Part shown: one piece after another, positions 57,768 to 64,000 of the stretch | Layout: every line of letters starts with the position of its first letter | Position numbering within the stretch: position 1 is the first letter of the stretch | DNA from: Methylococcaceae bacterium | GTDB taxonomy: Bacteria > Pseudomonadota > Gammaproteobacteria > Methylococcales > Methylomonadaceae | NCBI GenBank assembly: GCA_030693065.1 | Contig: JAUYBL010000011.1 | Coordinates: forward strand, 1-64,000 | Direction: 5' to 3' | Length of the DNA stretch: 64,000 bases | Position numbers and translations under genes: made by a program | Notes under the pieces: generated by a model | What the model was told of the DNA's origin: nothing | Database searches by the model: none | What the model saw: only the letters and a program-made list of their open reading frames with translations

Positions 57768-59390
57768 ATGAAAAAAATTTCATTACGTTTTCTTCAGGAA
57801 CACACCAACTTGGCCAGTGTGCTTGATGAATTTGCGCCTGATTTGTTTACTCAATTAAATAATCAAAACCATGACAAAACGCCATACAGTCTGTTTGTTG
57901 AAACGGTTGAACAGGTGCCGATAGCCATTTCCATTACCGATAAAAAAGCCAAAATTCTTTACGTTAATGAAGAGTTTTGCCGGGTTACCGGCTATCAGCC
58001 TGGAGATGTACTGGGTAAAAACGAATCGCTGTTATCAGACAAGTCCACCCCTCGCAATGTCTATTACGATTTATGGCATACCATCAGTAAAAAGAAGGTG
58101 TGGCGCGGCAAGTTATGTAACCGACATAAATCCGGCCAACGCTATCTTGCCGATTTAACAATAGCGCCCATGTTAAATGCGCAAGGCACGATTTCGCATT
58201 ACATCGGCATGCATAGGGATATTACTCAAGCGCACGAATCGGAAAAAAAGCTGATCAATCAAAAGTTATTAATTGAATCGGTTATTAATTCATCGCCCAT
58301 TGCGATGGTGGTTATCGATAATCAGGATCGGGTCATTTTAGATAACCACATGTATAAAGCCCTGGTAACCGACCTTGATAAAGGTGAGCCTGCAAACTAC
58401 TTCCTGCAATTACTACGCGATGAAATGGGCGATTTATGGACCCAGTTACAAACTAACGAGCAAGGTTTTAATAACCGTGAATTTAGAATAGAAGGTAAAG
58501 GAACCCGCAAAACCCGCTGGTTTTCTTGCGCTGGTAACTGGTTTATAGAAAATGCCGTCAACGCCGATGCTTTCTTTGAGAATGCATCAAAACAGTACCT
58601 GGTACTGACCATTACCGACATCACCCGGCAACACCGGCAAATGGAAGAACTGCATATTCAGACCTTAAAAACCATCATGTCCGAGGATCAACGGGTACGC
58701 AGCATCAGAGAAACGTTGCTGGGGGCAATGCACCAAATTCAAATGCCGATGAACCAAATCAGGGCAGCCGAGCAGATTTTCAAACATAAACGGGACGATC
58801 AACACGCCGGTCTATTACAAAGTTTGCAACAAATTCAGCAATCCGGCGAAGCAGCCATTGCAACCATGCAAAAATGCATCCCAGAAATTCTGCAAACCGC
58901 TGTTCTTCCAGTGAATCTGAATCAAATTTTGCATGAAGTACTGTTACTTAGTGAGCAGCGCATTTTTAATCACGGCATAGACGTGCATTGGCAGCCATTG
59001 TCACCGCTGCCGAATATACTGGGCTCTGAAAACCGCCTGCGCATCTTATTTAAGCAATTGATCGACAACGCCATTGAGGCGGTCAGCACCTCCTACAGTA
59101 GTGAACAGCGACTTAAAATTACCACCAATGCTGATGCTAATTTGGTTTATATCTGTATTGAAGACAGTGGGCCTGGCATCCCGATTGAAAAGCGCAGAAA
59201 AGTGTTTGAACCTTTTTATACCACTCGCCCCATGGGTGGTAATCAAGCAGGCATGGGCCTGGTTATCGCAAAAGAAATTGTTAACCAACACAAGGGATTT
59301 ATTGATATTGATCAGGATTACGACCAGGGATGCCGGTTCAAAATAAGCTTTCCTCAGCACAGACAGGAGCCAGGGAGATTGTTGCAATGA
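57768..59390 (+). CDS. nifL: NifL, redox and nitrogen-sensing antiactivator
   Basis: A 540-residue sensor protein. PAS1 (about 40-155; VPIAISITDKKAKILYVNEEFCRVTGY) should bind FAD; PAS2 (about 170-290) follows; then a coiled region and a GHKL ATP-binding domain (QLIDNAIEAV, EDSGPGIPIEKRRKVFEPFYTTRP, AGMGLVIAKEIV). The phosphoacceptor His motif is not kept (AMHQIQMPMNQ), in line with NifL acting by binding NifA. Coupled to nifA by a four-base overlap. Confidence 0.94.
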   Translation: MKKISLRFLQEHTNLASVLDEFAPDLFTQLNNQNHDKTPYSLFVETVEQVPIAISITDKKAKILYVNEEFCRVTGYQPGDVLGKNESLLSDKSTPRNVYYDLWHTISKKKVWRGKLCNRHKSGQRYLADLTIAPMLNAQGTISHYIGMHRDITQAHESEKKLINQKLLIESVINSSPIAMVVIDNQDRVILDNHMYKALVTDLDKGEPANYFLQLLRDEMGDLWTQLQTNEQGFNNREFRIEGKGTRKTRWFSCAGNWFIENAVNADAFFENASKQYLVLTITDITRQHRQMEELHIQTLKTIMSEDQRVRSIRETLLGAMHQIQMPMNQIRAAEQIFKHKRDDQHAGLLQSLQQIQQSGEAAIATMQKCIPEILQTAVLPVNLNQILHEVLLLSEQRIFNHGIDVHWQPLSPLPNILGSENRLRILFKQLIDNAIEAVSTSYSSEQRLKITTNADANLVYICIEDSGPGIPIEKRRKVFEPFYTTRPMGGNQAGMGLVIAKEIVNQHKGFIDIDQDYDQGCRFKISFPQHRQEPGRLLQ

Positions 59391-60931
59391 CTGAGCGAAC
59401 CCAGCTAATCGAAGCCGAGCTTGATACCTTGTACCTGATCAGTCAGGTACTAAACAGCACCCATGACTTGCATGCCAAACTGCAAGCTGTGCTGGAGATT
59501 CTGCATAAAAGATCAGGCATGCGTTCAGGAATGATAACCATCAAGGAAATCGAAAATAACAGCATGATTGTCAGCGCCGTGCATTCTGACGGCGCCAGCA
59601 AACTTGATCACCCTGTTATATACAACCCCGGCGAAGGCGTGATGGGAGCCATACTCGATGCCGGTTGCACCATCGTCGTTGAAAAAGTCTCGGAAGAACC
59701 GCGTTTCTTAGGCCGTTTGGGATTATATGATCCCGAATTACCGTTTATCGGCTCACCTATCTATATCGAAGAAGGCGACACCATTGGCGTACTGGCCGCC
59801 CAACCCGACAACAGCCAATTTCTGGGTGAACGCGCCCGCTTTATGGAAATGATTGCCAACTTGATTGCCCAAAGCGTCAAAATGTTGCGGGTCATCGAAC
59901 GCAAACAGCGCAATCTGCTTAGTGAACGCGATCAACTAAAACAAGCATTAATCAAAAACTACAGCTTTGAGAATATCATTGGCCATTCGCCACCCATGGT
60001 TAAAGTATTCGACTTAATCCGTCAGGTTGCCAAGTGGAATACCACGGTATTAATTCGCGGTGAATCAGGCACCGGTAAAGAAGTGGTCGCCAATGCCATT
60101 CATTTTAATTCAGGCTGTGCCAGCGGACCCTTTTTAAAGCTCAATTGTGCCGCCCTACCCGATACCTTATTAGAATCTGAATTATTCGGGCATGAAAAAG
60201 GCGCGTTTAGCGGCGCCATCAGCCAACGTAAAGGTCGTTTTGAATTGGCAGATAACGGCACCTTATTTCTCGATGAAATCGGCGAAATTTCCGCCTCATT
60301 CCAAGCCAAGCTATTACGTGTATTGCAAGAAGGTGAATTTGAACGTGTCGGCGGCACGCACACCATCAAGGTCAATGTGCGCATCATTGCGGCAACCAAT
60401 CGCAATCTTGAAGAAGAAGTCACCGAAGGAAAATTCAGAGAAGACTTGTATTACCGCCTTAATGTCATGCCCGTCATCATGCCGCCGTTACGAGATAGAA
60501 CGGAAGACATTCCAAAACTATCCGAATTTTTGCTGCGCAGAATTTCCGAACAACAAGGTGGACGACCTTTGGAGATCAAAGAAAGCGCCATCCGCATACT
60601 GATGAAACACAACTGGCCGGGCAATGTCCGCGAACTAGCCAACCGCTTAGAACGCGCTGCCATCATGAGCCAGAACGGTGTTATCGACCGTGACGTCATG
60701 GTCAGCACCGGCTTGGAAGATGAAATCGGCACGGGCGGCTTCAGTCATCACCAGCAAAAATCGGTTGCCGTTGATTTTAATGATGCTGACATGGATGACC
60801 GCGAGCGCGTCATTGCTGCATTGGAACAAAGCGGCTGGGTACAAGCCAAAGCCGCCCGCCTGCTAAACATGACGCCCAGGCAAATTGCTTATCGCATTTT
60901 GACCTTGGACATCACCATGAAACAAATCTAA
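59387..60931 (+). CDS. nifA: NifA, sigma-54-dependent nif activator
   Basis: A 514-residue activator: GAF domain (about 20-180), AAA+ domain (about 205-435; GESGTGKEVVANAIH, GHEKGAFSGA, LFLDEIGEIS, NWPGNVRELANRLERA), and a Fis-type HTH (AKAARLLNMTPRQIAYRIL). The sigma-54 loop reads GAFSGA, with Ser for the usual Thr. The Cys-rich linker of oxygen-sensitive NifA proteins is absent, as expected when NifL is present. Start overlaps the nifL stop (ATGA). Confidence 0.95.
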   Translation: MTERTQLIEAELDTLYLISQVLNSTHDLHAKLQAVLEILHKRSGMRSGMITIKEIENNSMIVSAVHSDGASKLDHPVIYNPGEGVMGAILDAGCTIVVEKVSEEPRFLGRLGLYDPELPFIGSPIYIEEGDTIGVLAAQPDNSQFLGERARFMEMIANLIAQSVKMLRVIERKQRNLLSERDQLKQALIKNYSFENIIGHSPPMVKVFDLIRQVAKWNTTVLIRGESGTGKEVVANAIHFNSGCASGPFLKLNCAALPDTLLESELFGHEKGAFSGAISQRKGRFELADNGTLFLDEIGEISASFQAKLLRVLQEGEFERVGGTHTIKVNVRIIAATNRNLEEEVTEGKFREDLYYRLNVMPVIMPPLRDRTEDIPKLSEFLLRRISEQQGGRPLEIKESAIRILMKHNWPGNVRELANRLERAAIMSQNGVIDRDVMVSTGLEDEIGTGGFSHHQQKSVAVDFNDADMDDRERVIAALEQSGWVQAKAARLLNMTPRQIAYRILTLDITMKQI

Positions 60932-60937
60932 TTAAAT

Positions 60938-61084
60938 CCTTCGACAGGCTCAGGACGAACGGCTTTTGTTGATTCCGTTCGTGGTCGACTACATGGATGT
61001 AGATGGTAGGGCACCAAAAGTAGGCGCTTTAGGCGATGCCTGGAGCAGTTGCCGAGAGTTTATCGAACCATGAATGGGATCAAC
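60938..61084. repeat. REP-type repeat after nifA
   Basis: CCTTCGACAGGCTCAGGACGAACGG, inverted as CCGTTCGTGGTCGA, then further short inverted pieces ending ATGAATGGGATCAAC. Related to the elements at 42148 and 52728. Confidence 0.65.
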
Positions 61085-61119
61085 TTAATAAGAGACTTCC
61101 AACAAAGTTAGGAGCAGCA

Positions 61120-61380
61120 ATGACTATTTTATACGTGCAACACGATTACGCCGTTTTCGGCTTTGGCGAAACCCGGCAAGCTGCCATTGCGATGGCTGCA
61201 GAATGGTTAAAGGATGAAACCGGCAAACAGGGCTGTTCATTTGCCTATGCAGAAAGCTTATTAGTCTCGTCACCCAGTCCCGGGCAAATGACCCTATGCC
61301 AAACGGATGAAACTATTCCAGCAGATGCTGAAAACTGGGGCGGCGAAGAATTGCTGGATTGGTATCATGATGTGGCGTAA
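61120..61380 (+). CDS. Hypothetical small protein after nifA
   Basis: An 86-residue soluble protein, start MTILYVQHDYAVFGFGETRQ, after a good ribosome site (TTAGGAGCAGCA). It has an aromatic-rich end (ENWGGEELLDWYHDV). I do not recognise it. The frame upstream of this ATG runs through a repeat and is not used. Confidence 0.6.
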   Translation: MTILYVQHDYAVFGFGETRQAAIAMAAEWLKDETGKQGCSFAYAESLLVSSPSPGQMTLCQTDETIPADAENWGGEELLDWYHDVA

Positions 61381-61556
61381 AGCTGGGGTCAGCATGTAGA
61401 TCGGAATAAAACTGCTCAAGCGCAACGAAGGGCGACGGCACATTTGGCCGGTGGTGTGCCGGATAATCTTTACTTTAGCTCTTAGTTGACTGTGCTGAAG
61501 TAGGTTACTTTATTAGCGTTTAAATATGTGTCGCGGCCAGTGTCAGTTTGTCTTAA

Positions 61557-62219
61557 TTAATCACGCCTTTCTGGAAACTCGCTTAAAAGCCGTTGATAAT
61601 AGGCATCTATTTTTTTGCAGCTTAATAGCTTGGGCGGTTGCAGATTTTCCAGATGGGATACAGGAATATTATCGACTGCTTGTTGTAATTGCCGGGCAAT
61701 TTTATCTTTGATGTGAGCTGTATTTTCGCTGAGGAAAACCAGGGTGGCTAACCTGTCTTTCATTGGATCATCATATAAATCAATATCCACAACGACCAGA
61801 TAATTTTTGCTGGCTTGTCGGTATTGTTGGCTTTCCTGGTTTGTACATTGGAACTCTTTCAGTTTTATCAAAAAAGCCAACACAAATAAGCTGTCTTTGA
61901 TTTTGTCCACCAAACTAAATTTTGCAATTTGCTGGTTGATTTTAATATCAATATCCGGCATATCTTTTTGGCGATGGACAAATTGTTTAAATCCTTTTAG
62001 CTCTATAAAATCTATGCGATTCAAGTGCGGCAAAATTTTTAAAGCATCTGCCGACTTTGGTTGTTGAATAGAGCATTTTTCTGCCATCCTTGCTTTGGTC
62101 GCGTCAAAATCAATCACTGCAGTTTGCGCTTCGAGACAACAGCTTTTATCCAATTGACCTAACGCTCTGATTGTAAAGAAACCGTTGCCTTCCCCGAAGG
62201 ATATTAACCTTTCCAGCAT
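61557..62219 (-). CDS. Unknown partner of an AAA ATPase, possible nuclease fold
   Basis: About 220 residues, start MLERLISFGEGNGFFTIRAL. Contains VIDFDATKARM and, after a gap, NRIDFIELKGFKQFV; the D-x3-E-x-K spacing resembles a PD-(D/E)xK nuclease core (inference only). Rest is Lys/Gln-rich and helical. It follows the ATPase gene by five bases on the same strand, so they form a two-gene unit. No known family assigned. Confidence 0.6.
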   Translation of the reverse strand: MLERLISFGEGNGFFTIRALGQLDKSCCLEAQTAVIDFDATKARMAEKCSIQQPKSADALKILPHLNRIDFIELKGFKQFVHRQKDMPDIDIKINQQIAKFSLVDKIKDSLFVLAFLIKLKEFQCTNQESQQYRQASKNYLVVVDIDLYDDPMKDRLATLVFLSENTAHIKDKIARQLQQAVDNIPVSHLENLQPPKLLSCKKIDAYYQRLLSEFPERRD

Positions 62220-62224
62220 AGTAA

Positions 62225-63523
62225 TTAATCCCAAACCAAATTATGTAATGGCTCGGCTAATTTAATGAATATTTCGTTAATATTTTCAGTGACATCCTTA
62301 ATTTCAGAGCTGATCCCGTTGCTCTCGGCCAGGTAATAAGCCGTTCGATCTTCCAGCCCCATTTTTTCGCTAAAGGTTTTTAGGGCTTGAATCATTTCAG
62401 GGCTATGCGAAGTCAATAAAACCGGAATGTCGTTTTTTACTAAGGTCACGATTAGTTTAGCGTATTCCACTTGCCATTTTGGATGCAGATGGATTTCCGG
62501 TTCGTCAATAATAAGCAAGCTGCGGTCATTGAGCATATTGGCTTGAATTAACAGCTGGATTATCCCAAATGACTTTAAACCTGTCGCGGTATTTATGGAT
62601 TTGAATTTTGTATCGCCATTTTTATTAAAGTAGAAGTCTCTGTCTTGTTTTTCAAATGAAAATCCTGATCCTTTTGTTATGTTCGTAATATCAGCCAACA
62701 AAGCATCTAATTTACTTTCAAATAAACTAACCTGTTGAATTGAAAAATATTGGGCATTTTCCAGTTTAGAAATTAAGTCCTTTACATGTAGTGCGACTTT
62801 AGGACGAGCAATCCTAAATACCCGCTCACTTCTATCCTCCGATATTTCAAATAGGGTTGAAGCTGAACGGATTAGCTCATACATTTGCAAAAAAATAGGC
62901 GTTTCTATAAAAGTGACATCATTAAAGAATAAATCATCATGGAGTTCTAAGTATTTGACTTTATTGCGCTCTATAGAAATACCAAAGATTTTGTTTGCCC
63001 CTTCTGACAGATTAATAGTAGAAACTAAATCCGAATTTTTTGGAGTCAATTCAAAATAAAATTCGGAAATGAAAGCCTTTGTTAGAGCTCTTTTAATAAT
63101 TAACGTTTTATTTTCATCTTCTATGTATGTTTTTTTTATCGATTCAAGATTTTCAATAACATCAAAGGCATTAATCTTTCTTAAAAGGAAAATTTTATCC
63201 TCAATTAAGGCAATTGGATCTTCAGTCTTTTTTAGTTCCATCGAAAATGAGGGCGGATAAAATGCTCCTTTAATCTCCGAATTCTCTTTAAAATCATATT
63301 CTTTACGGAGTTGAAAATATGTTTTTTCGATTAGCTCAAAAGCTCTATCTGATTTACTTTCGTTCAAATCTTGCTCGTAACGATTAAAAGCTTTTATTAA
63401 AGAAAATATAAGCTTGCCCACGGTACTTTTGCCAGTGTCATTTTCACCAGCAATAACCGTCAAGCCGTCCAATTTAATATCGGCATGCCGTATCATTCCA
63501 ATATTTTCCAATTGCAATCTCAT
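62225..63523 (-). CDS. AAA_15-type/OLD-like ATPase
   Basis: About 432 residues. Walker A is GENDTGKST at 26-34, just after a beta strand start as in SMC/OLD-like ATPases; Walker B is SLLIIDEPEIHLHPKW near 355, then VLLTSHSPEMIQAL. The middle has long charged helices. No Toprim domain, so unlike full OLD nucleases. AT-rich (clearly more than nifA/nifB). Pairs with the gene downstream. Likely a defence-type ATPase (inference). Confidence 0.82.
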   Translation of the reverse strand: MRLQLENIGMIRHADIKLDGLTVIAGENDTGKSTVGKLIFSLIKAFNRYEQDLNESKSDRAFELIEKTYFQLRKEYDFKENSEIKGAFYPPSFSMELKKTEDPIALIEDKIFLLRKINAFDVIENLESIKKTYIEDENKTLIIKRALTKAFISEFYFELTPKNSDLVSTINLSEGANKIFGISIERNKVKYLELHDDLFFNDVTFIETPIFLQMYELIRSASTLFEISEDRSERVFRIARPKVALHVKDLISKLENAQYFSIQQVSLFESKLDALLADITNITKGSGFSFEKQDRDFYFNKNGDTKFKSINTATGLKSFGIIQLLIQANMLNDRSLLIIDEPEIHLHPKWQVEYAKLIVTLVKNDIPVLLTSHSPEMIQALKTFSEKMGLEDRTAYYLAESNGISSEIKDVTENINEIFIKLAEPLHNLVWD

Positions 63524-63806
63524 TTTTAAATCCTTAACTGCTGGGAAGCCCATCAAAACGCGGTTATTGTGCGTTAGATTTTAAATTTCCTGTCATTGTA
63601 ACTCAGAACACCAAACGGGTTTGCAAGGTGAAATAGAAAAGCAGCTTGAATAATTGGAACTGGAATAATAACTCAATACTTTCAAGTGCTGCGGCGATAA
63701 AGATAAAACATCTTTCATAATGCTACGGCTTTTTTGAATATCCTTTGGCGTAGATTTTTATTTAAGCCTCTTTGTCCTATTAATTACAAAACCCAAAAAC
63801 ATGACT

Positions 63807-63822
63807 GTTGCTTTTACAACAA
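63807..63822. promoter_or_regulatory. NifA activator site for nifB
   Basis: TGTTGCTTTTACAACA fits TGT-N10-ACA and is itself palindromic. It is 62 bases upstream of the nifB -24 element. Confidence 0.75.
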
Positions 63823-63884
63823 TCCAGTCATTCATTAAATAATAAAGACATATAAATCAATTACATAAAATAAAATATCACCCT

Positions 63885-63899
63885 TGGCATGGCCTGTGC
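63885..63899 (+). promoter_or_regulatory. Sigma-54 promoter of nifB
   Basis: TGGCATGGCCTGTGC: GG/GC spacing is correct; -12 is GTGC. It is 40 bases before the nifB ATG. The rest of 63524-63800 holds no gene that I can see. Confidence 0.75.
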
Positions 63900-63939
63900 A
63901 TTTACTTTTTCAAGTCAACACACAACCGAGGTCAAGACG

Positions 63940-64000
63940 ATGCAATTGCCAGTATTGAATGATGCCCCTGCCCATGCAGCGGATAAAAAAGGCGGCTGCG
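63940..64000 (+). CDS. nifB: NifB, partial (N-terminus only)
   Basis: Only 20 codons are in the window: MQLPVLNDAPAH, ending KKGGC. The start M-x-LPVL and a Gly-Gly-Cys soon after resemble NifB N-termini, and the position after nifLA with a NifA-type promoter fits. NifB is the radical SAM enzyme that makes the NifB cofactor. Identity rests mainly on context because the catalytic part is outside. Confidence 0.7.
   Translation, partial: MQLPVLNDAPAHAADKKGGC

Noticed and set aside
61036-61119. Longer N-terminus for the small gene after nifA
   Set aside because: The extra codons lie in a repeat; the ATG at 61120 has a clear ribosome site.

Overview
The window looks like chromosome of a gammaproteobacterial methanotroph (Methylobacter/Methylomonas-like; my inference). 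The basis is a sucrose-synthesis operon of the methanotroph type (sucrose-phosphate synthase, sucrose-phosphatase, fructokinase, amylosucrase), a phosphoketolase, a second (N-type) ATPase operon, and a large Azotobacter-like nif/rnf region. No rRNA, tRNA, CRISPR array or intact insertion sequence was seen.

Layout. 1-2.5 kb: a bufferin-type copper peptide pair (BufA precursor and partial DUF692/MNIO enzyme), a broken CcdA-like gene and a PPK2 polyphosphate kinase. 2.7-15.5 kb, all on the minus strand: N-ATPase operon atpDCQRBEFAG, preceded by DUF1840, DUF389, phosphoketolase, BrkB-family and PRC-barrel genes. 15.8-26.4 kb: an accessory stretch with a CopB-like metal ATPase, NhaD Na+/H+ antiporter, GH5 glycosidase, MarR regulator, a ClC protein lacking the gating glutamate, and several gene remnants. 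26.5-33.8 kb: the sucrose operon and a CPA2 antiporter.

34-64 kb is the nitrogen-fixation region. Minus strand from 43.4 kb: nifV, a small gene, cysE, a TPR gene, a 36-residue membrane peptide, nifW, nifZ, nifM, a nif clpX, a glutaredoxin-BolA fusion, nifF, Rieske, RseC and small conserved genes. 46.3-48.9 kb: iscA-nifU-nifS. 49.1-51.7 kb: a NifZ-like gene, a double SagB-type nitroreductase and creA. 51.7-57.4 kb: rnfABCDGEH. Plus strand: nifL-nifA, then nifB at the right edge. I find sigma-54 -24/-12 promoters with NifA upstream activator sites (TGT-N10-ACA) in front of nifV, iscA-nifUS, rnf, nifLA and nifB; the rnf and nifLA promoters share two activator sites. Together these supply homocitrate, Fe-S clusters, low-potential electrons (Rnf, flavodoxin) and oxygen/nitrogen-responsive control for nitrogenase.

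Inserted in the nif region are accessory genes: a HigA-like fragment, Rap1a-like protein, Abi_C-like protein, a tandem surface-adhesin-E protein, and between nifA and nifB a two-gene module of an AAA ATPase and a partner with a possible nuclease motif. The chromosome is rich in short palindromic and MITE-like repeats; at least three families with terminal inverted repeats are present in two copies each, and one REP-like element sits in frame inside a small nif gene. A sodium/proton theme (N-ATPase, NhaD, Rnf, CPA2) and a copper theme (bufferin, CopB) are both visible.
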